DNA of 64,000 nt from Micractinium sp. NFX-FRZ (Eukaryota > Chlorophyta > Trebouxiophyceae > Chlorellales > Chlorellaceae): the NCBI GenBank assembly GCA_029339195.1, contig JAPTJF010000001.1:186001-250000 (forward strand). The letters are read 5' to 3'. Numbering within the stretch: position 1 is the stretch's first letter; every line of letters begins with the position of its first letter. The translations under genes and the position numbers were made by a program. Positions 12,585 to 24,992 of the stretch are shown one piece after another. Under the pieces are notes generated by a model. The model did no database searches, was not told the DNA's origin, and saw only the letters and a program-made list of their open reading frames with translations.

Positions 12585-15500
12585 CCATAAGCCCTATGGG
12601 CCATGTTTCTCTCCTACAATGCACTCTGTTACAGGTGGACGCCACCATGGCGCAGCGCTGCCTGGATGAGCTGGCGTCAGTGGCCAGGGGCCTGGTGGAC
12701 CCCAAGAGCAGCGAGAACAGTGAGGGGGCGACGGGCAACCGTCGGGTGTTGGCGGTGGCCAGATACTGAGGGGGCGGGGGGTAGGGTAGGGCCACGGAAT
12801 GGTCCGAGGGGATGAGTTGGCAGGCTCGCCCACTAACAGTGAGGGTGGCGGCCGGGTGAGAGATGGAAGACAGGTGTCTCAAGACACCAGGAGGTGTCTT
12901 AACGCACCAGGACCGGCAGCTGTGCCTGCAGCTACTCTGCAGCCTGAAGCTGTCGCCAGCTGCCTTACACGCCTTCAATGCCGCATGCTCGCGCTGTGCT
13001 GCAGATCCCTACAAGCTGATTGGCCCCATCCGCAGCTTTTCAGTGAGGGCTGGGCAGCATGCTCCAGCAGCACTTGCCCGCGTATGCCTGCAAATGTTGA
13101 TGTGCATGCATGCAGCTTTTGGTGCAGGCCGCTGGGGCACCCATGACTTGCATCCCTGCGACACGGCTTCGCGTCCGCCCAGCCCCACACTGCCGCCGTA
13201 CCCGGCCCACCTTCCCCTTCACGGCGGCTGCGCGCCCTGCAACCGTGCAGATTTTCAACTATGGCTGGCACTTCCCCTCCACGACCGCCTATCACCTGAT
13301 GGTGGCCAGCGAGCTGGCGGGGTCGCTGACCAATGCAAGCGAGGTGGCCACGTGGCGTGACATGGCAGCCCAGCAGATGCACTACATCCTCGGCGCCAAC
13401 CCACAGGTGTGCTGGTGGGGTTTGCCGCTGCCGCCCGCTGATCACTGCTCACCAATGCCTACCACCTGTTGCTGCTGCCCACCTGCGCCGCTCCCGGCAG
13501 CCGCCGCTGGCTGGCAACAGGCAAGCGGCGCACATGAGAGGCAACCGCTGACCTGCCGCCCCAAACGATGTTTTAAGTGCACGCTGTGCCTGAACCACAC
13601 ACACACATACTCTCACACTCTTCCGCCCCCCTTGCCGCGCTGCGCCCGGCAGGGATACAGCCTGGTCAGCGGCATCGGCGCACGGCGGGTGGTCAACGTT
13701 GTGGACCAGGTAGGTCTACGGGGGGTAGCCTGGTATGGGACGCAGGAACACAGTTGCTCGCTCAGGGGTTGTCAGGATGTGGAGGGATGAGGATCATGAA
13801 GGGGGGTGGAGGGAAGGGATCCACGTGCAGGTGATGAGAACAGAGGATGGTGGCCGTGAAGACTCTCTCAACGACGGGCATGGGGGCCGCTCTGCCATGC
13901 GGTTTGGCAAGCTGACCCCGCAGGCCCGGGGCGCCGGTGCCTGCTTGCCATGCCAGCCCTCTGCTTCCCTCATGTCATGTGAATCATCCATTTCCCCCCT
14001 CTTCTTGCCCCCCTGGACCCCTCCAGGACACAAACTGGGATCAGCTGGTGAGTGCCCTGCTGTCTGGGCGTGTCGTGCACGCTGTGCCGCGCCTGCTCAG
14101 CGGTTCACCCCGAACCCAAGCAGCAGCACAGGTCCAGCAGTTGCATGCAGCGCCACTTCCTCAGTACCGTGACTCTGCTGCTGCCGCTGGTGCTGCTGCT
14201 GCTGGTGTGGCAGCTCCCCTGCAGCAGCTGCCAGGCGCTACTGGCAGCGGTGCCGCCCCTGCTGTGATTCGGATCCTGTCATGCTGCCGTCGTTGCCAAT
14301 ATGGCCTGCAGGAGGCTGCATGGCCGGGGCAGCTATTCGGCCTCTCTGGCGGCTTCTCCTGGGTCAACGCATTTGGCGCAGGTAGCTGCCTGGTGCCTGC
14401 TGGCTTCATTACCTGCTGGCTCTCTCAACTCGTCACATCTTCGGGTTACAGACGTATCATTCCACGAGTTGATTCGAACCGACTTGACTTGACCTGACCT
14501 GACCTGGCCTGACTTGACTTGACTGCTCCGCTTTTTTACTCCGGTGCAGGCCTGGGCGCCACCTTCCCAGTAGGCTCCGACTACCCCACGCTTGCCAGGA
14601 TGTCCGATGCGTTCAACGTCAACACCGAGGTGAGTGGCGGCGGGCCTCTGATGAGGGCTGGTACTGCTGGTACTGCTTGGCCACCTGTACAGTGTGTACA
14701 CCACAAGGTGCAGGTGCCCAGAACCCTGCCCCTGCTTGACGTCCTCTGGTTGCTGGCCCGCAGGTCAGGGGTTGCTTGGGTTTATTTAAACAGCCCACCG
14801 AAGGGAGCGCGGGAGCAGCACAGCTGCTGCTGGCTGACTGCCGCTTGCCCCTGTGCCTGCTCCGCTGCCTGCAGATGACAGTCGTGGAGATCGGGGCGGT
14901 GTGGGGCGCTCTGAGCGCCCTGATGAAGTGAGTGCACTGCACAGCAAGGGCGCCAAAGAATGCGGGGCTAGATGGCGGTTGATGCAGCGCCACAATGCAG
15001 GCACTTGAAGACTGGTGGCCGTCTGTGCCGCGCTCGTGTGCGTCAGGGTTGCTCCCTGGATACAACCCAGGCCGCAACTGTGTCGCCGGCACCGCCCCAG
15101 GTTCCAAGCGGCTGGCGCCTGCTCCCCCCCACTGCCGCAGGACCGCCCCCACCGGCCTGCCCCCCCGCCCCAACGTACGGGTGGACCTCTCCACAAACAA
15201 GGGCGCAGCACCCCTCACGGTCGCCTTCAACCTGTTTGTGGACGGTGCGCTTATAGCCAGCCCACAGCATCTGCCTGCCCCCACACTGTCCGCCTTCCAG
15301 CCCACAGCAGCTGTCTGCCCATACCGTCTGCCTGCCAGCCCACAGCAGCTGCCATCCAGCTGGCACCAGCAGCAGCACATGTTCCGCTCAACGAATCAAG
15401 TAACTGCTCAGCTGCCTGGCAATCGGCTGTCCCAAATGCGCACCCCCGCTGCGCCCTCTTTGGGCTCCGCCTTGCCCCCAACCGCCGTCAACCCCTGCTG

Positions 15501-18500
15501 CACCCTGCAGGCGGGCTGCCTGCCGTGGCTTCAGTGGAGTGGGACTTTGGGGACGGGCGGCACTCCTACCAGGGTTCGGTCACACACTTGTACGAGGAGC
15601 CCGGCCGGCGCTTCGATGGCTTTGTCACCGTGGTGGACCGGCAGGTGTGTGTCACACCAGCGCCGGGGAGGACTCCCTGCTTGGCACTGCTGCTTTGCCT
15701 GTCACAGCGTGCTGTATCGGATTGCGTTGTTCTGGGTGCTGAGTGGACCGGCAGTGCACAGCAGATGGTGCTCCGCCCAAGTGATGCGCCCAGCCTTCTT
15801 TCCTGCCCAGGTCAAGATGCCACCACCTGCCCGTGCATGAATGCAAGGAGCCGACCTGAACGCCTGACTCGCCTCCCCAGTCGCTTGCTTGTCTGCTCCG
15901 AGCTGCCCACCCTGCGCTGCAGGGGACAGGCCCTCACCAGTGGCTTTGCCATCCACGCCCACACTGGTGCTGCCTTGACGCTGGCCTGGATTCTGCCGCC
16001 CGTCCTCCTCTGCAGGGCCAGGCCATCACCAAGACGTTCACCGTTGACACCACCTTCCCGGCAGCTACCCTCGCCAACCTGTCGGCCGTCACTGCCAGCC
16101 TGGGCCTGGCACCGGTGGCACAGCTGGCGCTGAGGCAGCCCTGCGTGGCCTCACAGCAGGGAGGCGCCTGCCTGCCCGCCCTGCTGGTGGCTCGAAACAT
16201 GTCGGCAGGCATCACCGATGCCGCCAGCGCCTGGAGCTCCCGTGAGTGGTGGCGCAGCGTATGCCAGGACTGCCGTGCCTTGCAGCTCAAGCTGATGCGC
16301 AGAACAGCATCTCCGGAAGGGGACAGACAGCTGTGGCTTGCTGTGACTCGCTTGCTTGCTGTAACTCGCTTGCTTGCCAGCCCCATGTGTTGCGCCTGCC
16401 AGCTGCAGCCTCCACAAAAAGCCCGCTGACACGCCTGCATCGCTCCTGCCCCTGCCCCCTGCCCCTCATCCCCCCCCCTGCCTGCAGCCGCCTCCGCTGG
16501 CTCCCTGCAGCTCACTGCCGACAACCTTCTGTGGCAGAGCCCGCCGGGGGAGGGGCAGGCCCTGCGCCCGGTGCGCATGCTGGACAGCGCTGCCTGGAAC
16601 CTGCCGGCGGAGACGTTCCGTGACTTCTCGGCAGCTGCCCGCCGAGGCCTGGCGCTGGAGGCGTGGCTGTATGTGGAGGTGAGCACGCAGCCTGCTCATG
16701 CACACGCACACGCACACCCACACCCACACACTACAGCATAGATGTGTACCCATCTCCAATTAATTGGTGGTCTGCAAGCATATCATGGGAGTGCTGGTGC
16801 ACTGAGCTGAGCCGCGCCATCTGCCTGCGCCCGGCTTGCAGCCGGCCCGCCGGCCGGCCACCCCTGGCAGCTTGCTTTCCACCTCAAGCCGCCTCCTGTG
16901 CCTTGGTCCTGCCACACATTCCTGCAGAGGTACCGGACACAGGGGGAGGACAACCTGCCGCTGCTGGCGCTGCAGCACTCGGACCAGTACAACACAAAGG
17001 CCACGTTTGGGCTGATGGTGCGTGGGGGCGGCGTGGGATGGGGGGACCCCCTCTCTGGAGGAACCAAGATGTGGCGGGCCTTCAGCCAGGCCCCTCCTCT
17101 GTGGAGAGACTACATGTGGCTGGCCTAGAGGGAATAGGCACTGGCAGGCACATCAGCTAGGTGTAGTGGTGCCTGCAGGAGACAGATTGTAGGAGGCGGT
17201 CCCCCGCCTGAGCAACCACAGCTGGCTAGCTGACTCGCCTGCCGCACCCGCCCTGCTCTACTAGAGCGGTAGCACCCCTTGCCCGCCCCGCCCCGCCTCG
17301 CTCTCACCCCCGTTTGCCGCCCTGCCACTGCATGGTGCCGCAGGGCATGAAGTGGGTGACAATGCTTCAAATGTACGCTGGCGGTGCCCGGTCAAACCTT
17401 GCTGACGACGCCATCCTCAAGTCGGCACTCCCACGCAAGCGCTGGCACCACCTACTGCTGTCGGTCACGCCGCCCGCGCTGTGCGCGCTGCGGTTGAACG
17501 GCCAGGTGGTGGCGCAGCTGAGCAACTGCACTCTGGAGGCGGTCTTTCCCTACTGCCGCCTCTACTCCAACATCACCCTCACCGTCGGCTCGTTCACTGG
17601 GTGGGTTGGTGTGCATTGAAGGAAGCTCTGTTTTTGCTTGCATAGCGGAGGCGGTGTCCAGAGGCACCAGTTGGAGGCGTGTGCATGACCAGCAGGTCAG
17701 CAGCTGGAGGGAAGCATACGGAGATTGGCAATTGAGAGCCTGTGTGTGGGGATGCTGCCCCGCCTGGGCTGGCGCTTGAGTTGCGTGCTGTGGTGCACCC
17801 AGCAGGGCACCTTGTCCTGCCCTCCTGCTCAACGCAGTACTTGGGTCGTGGGGATGTACAAGGGCATGGGCCTGCCCCTGGGCTGCAGCATCCGAAACAT
17901 GTTGCCTCATTGCTTCCCAACCATGTGCAATGCCTGCCCGCCTGGCCCCTCCCGGCTGCAGGTATGTGGGGCACGTGGCCATTTGGGCCAGCAAGACCCC
18001 TGGCACTGCATGCCCGCCCAGCCCACCGCCTCCCAAGCCACCCATGCCTCCTCCACTCCCGCCACGCCCACGTCCCCCTCAGCCCCCTCCCCCATCTCCC
18101 CGGCCTCCCCCACCATCTCCCCGGCCCCAGCCACCTCCGCCCACGCCCCCAAAGCCGTCACCTCCCGCCCCGCCTCCCCCCAGGCCCCGGCCACCCTCCC
18201 CCCCGCCCCCCAAACCACCCTCCCCATTGCCCCCACGTCCCTCACCTCCCCCGCCCCCTCCGCTGCGACCACCACCCTCGCCGCCGCCACCGCGCCCATC
18301 TCCACCCCCTCCCCCGCCCCCTCCACGGCAACCACCACCCTCGCCGCCGCCCCCCCGCCCGCCACCCCCGCCCCCTCCGCGGCAACCACCGCCCTCGCCG
18401 CCGCCCCCCCGCCCGCCACCCCCGCCCCCTCCAAGGCAACCACCACCCTCGCCGCCGCCGCTGTCCCCCCCGCCGCCCAAACCCTCCTCCCCACCGCCGC

Positions 18501-21500
18501 CGACCCCGCCGCTGCCTCCGCCTCCGCTGCCTGCCTCCCTCTTCTCTCCTCTGGGCATTGACGATGCCACTCTAGCTGTCCTGGACATCGACTCAGCCTG
18601 TGGGCTGGCTGGAGACGGCCTGCTGCCCCAGCTGCCGCTGCGCCTGTATGTAGACGGTGAGGGGCTGGGGAGGGCCTTGGTGGGCAGTCGTTGGCACGTT
18701 TGCCATTGGAACGGTCGCAGCCTGTTGTGCAGTGCTTGACTTATGAGTAGTCAGGCGAGGTCCTAAACTGAGGACAGCCCAGCAGGCAGGACTTTTTTCC
18801 TGCCAGCGCTGCTGTGCGTGCTTGCGCGACGGGGAAGGGGAAGGGCGCACCAGACGGCATCTACGGGCGCTTGCATTGGCTTGGCTGTGCCCGCTCGCCT
18901 CCCTGTCGTCCCGCAAAGCTTCATCTCTCCCAGGCTCGACCCCTGCCCCGCTTGCTCTCCACACACACGCTGACTGGTGGCTGGCATGCTGGCCTATGAG
19001 GGTTTCTAGGCCTGCCATCATCCCCACAGAACGCCTCCGCAGCCCCCCATGCAATACACCTCCCCCCTCCCCATTCCGCAGGCCTGCCCTCGGGGACAGT
19101 GGAGCTGCCCACCCCTGTCTCCTACCCCGCCGCGTTCTCAGCCAGCCCCAACGGCGTGCCCGCCGCCAACGCGGGCGCCGTGGGCAACCCAAAAAACGTG
19201 GGCAACACCGCCTGGATGAGGCAGCCCGCTGGGTGCAGCCTGCGCGTGGGGGCGACCAAGGCCGCCGCCGGCTGCCCGGCCCTCAAGTGGTGGCTGCCAG
19301 AGGAGATGTTTGAGCCGGTCCGTGCCTCTCGGGCCTTCACGATGGAGGCGTTGATGCGTGTGGACACCTTCCGACAGGTGGGAACCGGGGGCGGGAGGGG
19401 GGTGAGGTGGGGTGGCGTGGGCTTCGGTGGGGCGGGGTGGGCAGTTTCAGACAGGCGGGAGGGCGTGAGGTGGGCAACTTAGAATAGGCGGGAAGGGGCC
19501 CCGTGGGGGGGTAAGGTTGCCGTGGGATGGGGTGGGCAGTGTGAGACCGGCGGGAAGGGGTGAGGTGGGCAGCTTGCACCGGGAGGCAAGGGGGGAGGCG
19601 TGGTGTGGGCCTGGGGTTGTGGCACATGTGGCGGAGGGAAGCGGGAGGTGGGCAGCTGTCAACAGGCAGTCGTGGGGCAGGGTGGCATAATGCCAGCGCC
19701 GACCCACCACCCCCTCCCTCCTCCCCCCCTGCACGCACCTTCTCTTACCCTCCCCAGGGATACAGCTTCTACAATGCCGACACGTTTGGCATTGAGATGT
19801 CGTGGGACCGCATGCTCAAGTTCAGCACTGATAAGTGGGCGCTTGCCGGCCCCAATGTGCTGCTACGCACGCTGGCCGCCTCCACCACCGCCTACACCCT
19901 GGCCCCGCCTGCCACCCTGGAGGCCGCCATCGCAACCGCCAGCTGGCACCACGTGGCGCTGACAGCCAATGAGACGGCGTGCGCTGTGTCGGTGGACGGA
20001 CGGGAGCTGGGCTCCCAGCCCTGCAACTTGACGCAGCTTATACCTCAGGCCAACGCCCGGCAGGGCATGGGCGTGCTGCTCGGCGGGTTTGATGGGTGGA
20101 TAGACGAGGTGCGGCTGTCGGCGGCATGGAGGCGCACACAGGCGCCGGGCGGCGCCGCCGGCGCGGCACCCCCGCCCCCGCCCGCCACGCCGCCACCTCA
20201 GCCGCCGACCTGCCTCTGGCCCCTGGTGGACTCTGCCACTGTTCTGCTCAAGGCGAGTGATGAAGCTGCGGCACTTGCTGGTGCTGCTGACTGTGCTGCT
20301 GCTGCGGCGGCGGCGGATGGTGCTGACTGTGCTGCTGCTGGTTCTTGTGCTGGTGGTGTTGCTCCTGCTGCTGCCGCTGCTGTCATCAACGGCAGATGGG
20401 ACTGCCTTTTGGCTCGGTCGGATGACCTTGCGGCACCGCCTTGAATGCAGTGCAGCAGCTGCTTTGCATGCCAAAGCCATGTAGACAGCATGCAGTGCCT
20501 CCGCCACACCGTCAGCAGCGAGACGCTGTTCCGCCCCCCCCGCCTCTTCCGCTCTGCCTGCAGCGCATCACCCCCGAAGTGTGCAGCTCGGCCAATGCCA
20601 GCGACCCCATCCTGTCGTCCAGCGCAGCAGCAGCGGCCCTCTTGTTCACCAGTGCCACGGCCACCCGGCCAGCTCCCGGCCTGACAACCGGCCCGCTGTA
20701 CGTGTCACCGGAGCAGGTGTGCACAGGGGGGACTACCTTGATAGCCTCAGGGGCCAGCAGGGCAGGTAACGTCACAGGGTGATACCCCTGTCACCAAAGG
20801 CAAGTGAGCTCAAGGGTGCAATTTGCACCTTGAAGGATCCGCAGGCCAGCTGTGCGCAAACACGGGAAGCCGAGTGCCTCACGCAATGGCAGGCCCACAA
20901 CGGCAGGCTCCCCCCCATAAGCCTCTGCTCCCCGCCCAAAGCCCTGTGCCTCACCAAGCTGCGCCACCCCCGGCAATACGCGCATGCGCCTGCAGGCGCC
21001 CTCGTTTGTGTCGGCCAGCCAGTGCGCCCTGCGCATGGACCCCATGTGCGGCAACTGCGCCTTCCTGCGCTACACTGTGAACAGCACGGAGATGGCGGCC
21101 ATCAGGGCGGCCGGGTGAGCTGGCGCCAGGGTGGCGGCCGGCTTTCAGTCTGTGTGGGGGTGGGGTGGTGGGGTGGTAGTGGGGACGGGGGGCAGGGCAT
21201 GGTTGTGTGAGTGCCAGCCAGGGTTGTGCGGTCTGCAAGGCGGGTTGCACACACAGAAAGCGCCCAGCGCGCGCCTGCTTGCTGCCTCACGCATCGCGGC
21301 GCCGCTTCCCCACCACACGACATGCAGGGTCATGACGATCGATGCCAAAATCAGGTGGGGTAGGCGGTGGGGCAGGCCGCAGTGCCGCTAAGCACTGCAC
21401 ACCCGCAGTGGCACACATGCACAGTGCATTGTGTGCCCAGCAAGGGGGCTGAAATCTGGCTGGCATGAAAGCCACTCTCAGGAGAGGCAGCCAGCTGACA

Positions 21501-22223
21501 GCGCACCCGTCCTTGGGTAACCATGCAGGGTGGACTGGTGGGTGAACGTCAACTTTGACAGCCCCCCGCTCCTGCTGGGCTGGATGCAAGGCACCGACCG
21601 GGCGCTAGCCCTCTTCTCAGACTCCACGAGGCGCGCCGGCGTGCGTGTGCTGGTGCCATCGGCCGTCGCTACCTCCCAGGCAAGCCAAGCCGGGTATCTT
21701 TTGCCCTCCTGCCTGCCTGCCTGCCTGCCTGGCTGCCAGGTGCCTGTGCTCCCACTTGCTTGCCATCTGGCCTGCCGGCCTGCCTGCCTGTGCTCCTGCC
21801 CGGCTGCCATCAAACGTGTCGCCCTGCCCTGCCCTGCCCTGCCCTGCCCTGCCCTGCCCCACACCAAACCATGCCCGGCTTCCCCCTCCCTCCCCACATC
21901 TGCAGGGCATGGCCAGCGGCCCCTTTGTGCTGTGGCCGCAGCTGCACCGCGCCCTGCCCCGACGCCTGTGGCACCACGTTGCCCTATCCGCCACCACCAC
22001 CACCTGCACTGCTTCTGTAGATGGAGCCGTGCTGGCTTCCACCCGCTGCAACCTGACTGCCATGGTGGACTGGGCTTCAGCCTCCACTTTTGGCTTTGGG
22101 GGCTTCAAGGGTGCCGTGTCGGACTTCCGGGTATCCAGCGCCCAGCGCACCACATACAGCCCAGCGCTGGTCGCCAGAGCTGCCAACGCGATCCCTGCTT
22201 GTGCAGTCCCGCTGCCGCCTTGA
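7111..22223 (+). CDS. Giant secreted GH9 glycosidase with PKD, three LamG-like domains and a polyproline linker
   Basis: Predicted 1,861-residue protein from 36 exons that all join in phase, among them 7111-7163, 7582-7700, 7906-8174, 8390-8543, 8828-9198, 9382-9458, 13251-13406, 14312-14381, 14550-14629, 14875-14927, 15141-15244, 15511-15644, 16016-16241, 17344-17600, 17962-18656, 19082-19377, 19758-20252, 20564-20716 and 21906-22223. Exon 1 encodes a hydrophobic signal peptide. Then come an Ig-like N-terminal domain as in bacterial CelD-type cellulases, a GH9 catalytic domain (GGHHDAGDWAKY near residue 333 carries the Asp pair; a candidate acid Glu lies in DAFNVNTE near 752), a PKD domain (EWDFGDG near 820), a LamG/concanavalin-like domain, about 190 Pro-rich residues, and two more LamG-like domains; each LamG carries a WHH motif. 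Probably acts on wall glucan or glucosamine polymer; the substrate cannot be read from sequence. The His-His-Arg motif usual in GH9 is not visible. Introns 31 and 35 have GC donors. Confidence 0.88.
8174..8207. repeat. GC/GT dinucleotide microsatellite
   Basis: Alternating GC then GT run at the very donor of intron 3 of the GH9 gene. Confidence 0.85.
12239..12283. repeat. CTG trinucleotide repeat, 15 copies
   Basis: Perfect CTG run in intron 13 of the GH9 gene; it is not translated in the model. Confidence 0.95.
14481..14524. repeat. Pentamer repeat GACTT/GACCT
   Basis: About nine copies of a five-base unit just upstream of the acceptor at 14549, in an intron of the GH9 gene; it lies where a branch point and polypyrimidine tract would be expected. 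Confidence 0.8.
18326..18487 (+). repeat. 54-base coding repeat, three copies, inside the polyproline linker
   Basis: Three units start at 18326, 18380 and 18434. Each encodes an 18-residue unit of the type RQPPPSPPPPRPPPP plus prolines. The repeat sits in one long exon (17962-18656) that also encodes the end of the first LamG-like domain and the start of the next segment, so the linker is part of the GH9 protein. Ser-Pro-rich runs of this kind are typical of hydroxyproline-rich wall glycoproteins of green algae. Confidence 0.85.
21821..21860. repeat. CCCTG pentamer repeat, 8 copies
   Basis: Perfect run in intron 35 of the GH9 gene, the intron with a GC donor; a CCTG tetramer run lies just before it at about 21712-21735. 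Confidence 0.85.
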
Positions 22224-23223
22224 GGGGTTGCCAGCCGGCACCGCCAGGCCCTGCCATGCACTGTGTTCCTGTACTGCAAATCTACTCTCTACTTTCTGCT
22301 TTGCCAAGTGTTGCATATTTCTTTCTGCACTGAACACACACGTCAGTTAAACAAGTAAGAATTCACTCAGGCAACCTCGCTCGCAGCTACGAGGCGCTAA
22401 CGGTCTGGCGACCACAGCATGCAGGTCATGCAGCCTCATGCAGAGCAGGCGGTCTGCAGCACATGCCCGCCTGCACGCTGGAACTCATGTGGCATCTTGC
22501 ATCGCACTTTTGCTTGCAGATCCATGTTTGCAGATCCAACTCTGAGTACCACTAAGCTGAGGTGCACGGTCCATGGATGTGCACAATGAGCAAGAAGCAG
22601 GGGCAAGGCCAGCATTTGTGCGAGTTCTGCAAGCAGACTGCGTTTTGAGTGGCTTTAACTACCTCCAGTGCTGTTGTGCACTCCAAACGAGAGCGGAGGG
22701 CTGCTGTGGTGAGAGAAGTGTGTTTCCCACTGCTCACCTCTTCTTGATTCCTTCCACCCCAATTCCATGTTGGTGCACCCAAACGTGCTGGTCACGGCTC
22801 TGCAGCCGCTTTGCCCAGATGCGTTCATGGGGGGTGCGTTGCAACAGGCAGGTGTGCCCGCTGATCGCGCAAGCGGTGGGCCTATTCAGCTGCTCCAGAG
22901 CTCCTGGACATGCCCACACCTTGAAATTCCGGGTGTCCCACGCCCTGCAAGCTGGACCTCTGTGAGGATTAAATTGGCACCTTCTGCTCAGCTGCCACCT
23001 CACCGCTACCCGTTTCCAGGTGGCCAGAGGCTGCTTTGGAGGCTCCTCTCTCCTCATCTCCCCTGAGCTATTTGGACTCCCATCATCAAACAAGTCTCTT
23101 GCCTTACAACTGGAGGCGCAGCGTGTGAGCAGCAGCAGCAGCAGCAACTCGAGCGCCTTCCCCCTCGCGCCTAAACTTTTTGCCGGCAGCTAGTTGCAAG
23201 CAAGCAACTGATACCGACTTGCG
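22224..23223. other. Intergenic region: GH9 3' end and ankyrin gene promoter
   Basis: About 1 kb between two plus-strand genes. The first part is AT-richer and is probably 3' untranslated sequence. I see no coding exon or RNA gene in it. Confidence 0.5.
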
Positions 23224-24992
23224 ATGGCGCCGCGAACTATGCAGACGTCCAGAAAGAGTATTTCGGACCTTGGCCTTGGGCCTCGGCCGCAGCCTCAGCC
23301 GGAGGTGCAGAGGAGCGCTCGCATGCCCAAGGTACGTGCAAAGCTTTCAGCCTGGCTCTTCCACGCCTTGCCGCCACTCTTGCCGCCGCCGCCAGCGCAA
23401 CTTGCCGCCACCCTTTGCAGCGCCAGCTTGTGCGGCAGCTGCTTCCGCCACTGCTGCTGCTGCCCGGTTCGACTGATTTCACTGCACAAAGCACCTGCTT
23501 CCTGCTGCTGCAGGCTGGCGTTGAGTGGACCGACAGCGTCCACCCTGCCACCGTGGTGGCGGCTGTGAAGGAGGAGCTGCAGGAGATGTGTGCCGGCGCG
23601 TGGACGGATGGCCGCGCGGTGGGGCAGTACCCTCATCGCGGGGCAGCACCCATGTCGTGGGGCAATACCCCCATCGCGGTGGGGCAGTACAATTTGCTCG
23701 CCATAATGAAGGGAGATGAGCTCAGGTCATACATGCTGCAGCTGGCAGCGGAGCGCGACAGCGAGCTGTGCGTGCGCAAGCTGCTGCAAGTCGGCGTCAG
23801 CCCTACGGCTGGCGACAGCCGCACCACTGCACTGCACGCAGCTGCCGAGGCCGGCAGCGCGGCGTGCGTGAAGGCACTGCTAGATGCCGGAGCAGACCAC
23901 GGCGCAGTGGATGTCTCGGGCAGCATCCCCCTTGACGTGGCAGCAAGTGGCAACAGCGAGGAGGTTGTGCGCCTGTTGCTGGCAGCCGCCGGCACTGCCA
24001 GCATGCACAGCACCGAGGGCAGGGTTGAACAGCTCAGCCCTCTGCAGCGGGCCATCGACACAGGCGCGGGCTGCCTGCCAGCCTTCCTGAAAGAGCTGCC
24101 AGACCTGGATGCGCTGGGCAGCAAGGGGGAGGCGCTGCTGCACCGGGCAGCGTGCGGCCAACAGCCCAACAGCGTGCGTGCTTTGCTAGACGCAGGGGCG
24201 AGCGCTGACGTGCGCGACTCGCAGCAGCGCACGCCGCTCATCCGTGCAGCAGCAGTGGGGTCAATCGCCTGCGTGAGCCAGCTGCTGGATGCCGGAGCGA
24301 GCATCGATGCCGTTGATGCTGGCCAGCAGACCGCCCTGCATGCCGCGGCAGCATGCACGAAGCACCAGCACGAGCATGTGGTGTGCGCGCTGCTCGCCCG
24401 AGGCGCCAGCGCCAGCGCAGCAGACAGCAAGGGCCGCACGCCGATCACAATTGCCGGCCCCGCGAAACGGCACAATAAGTGGGGCTGGTTCTATTGGCTG
24501 ATGGCGACGCTGCCTGCTGGCCAGCACTCGGCTGTGCTGGAGGCGCTGATTAAGGGGCGGTCCCTGAGCTGGGGCATGTTTGCAGAGAAGCTGGTGCCAT
24601 CTCAGCTGTACCCAGGTGAGGCAGCTGCTGAGCCACGCCTGGCCTAGGCGGACAGCCGCGAACATCTTGAACTGACTCCGTTTCGTGTGGTCACCTGCCT
24701 TGCCAAGCCCAGTGCCTGTTTGCCTACCTGGCTTGCAAGCTGCATGCATTGTTCTTGCTTTGGGCGTCACTTGTTGGTTGAGCTCCTCACAACAACTCCT
24801 CTGCATTCATGCTGTGCTGTTGTTCGTGCAGAAGGGGAGGCCGCTGTTTTCAGGGGGAAGGAGGGCCTGACAGAGCTTGTCCAGCGCAAGGCAGCAGAGG
24901 AGCAGCATGGGCAGGAGCTGCAAGCGGACCAAGAGGAGGCGGCTGGCCAGCCAAAGGGGGAGACAGGCAAGCGTCGTTGGAGCGAGCGCTGA
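23224..24992 (+). CDS. Ankyrin-repeat protein
   Basis: Predicted 456-residue protein from three exons: 23224-23331, 23514-24615 and 24832-24992, all in phase. The first 36 residues are basic and Pro/Gln-rich. From about residue 120 there are five to six ankyrin repeats with the usual TALHAAA, A-V-x-LLxxGA pattern, the third being irregular with an insert. The tail encoded by exon 3 is highly charged (Lys, Glu, Gln) and may form a helix or coiled coil. No membrane segment, signal peptide or catalytic domain is visible, so the role is probably protein binding; the partner is unknown. The exon 1 join is the weakest part of the model. A short imperfect repeat of about 20 bases at 23619-23692 encodes the repeated GQY segments just before the ankyrin array. 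Confidence 0.82.

Noticed and set aside
10747..12978. Minus-strand open frame of 743 codons
   Set aside because: Runs antisense across several exons and introns of the GH9 gene, including a translated CAG repeat; low-complexity shadow.
14995..15140. Extra GH9 exon after residue 776
   Set aside because: Joining 14927 directly to 15141 keeps phase and leads straight into the PKD domain; an exon here would need a poor donor.
18079..18588. Gly-rich frame on the minus strand
   Set aside because: Exact antisense of the polyproline exon; Pro codons read backwards give Gly.
20253..20444. Read-through of GH9 exon 31 past 20252
   Set aside because: The continuing frame is an Ala-rich low-complexity run and ends in a stop; using the GC donor at 20253 restores phase with the clear exon at 20564.
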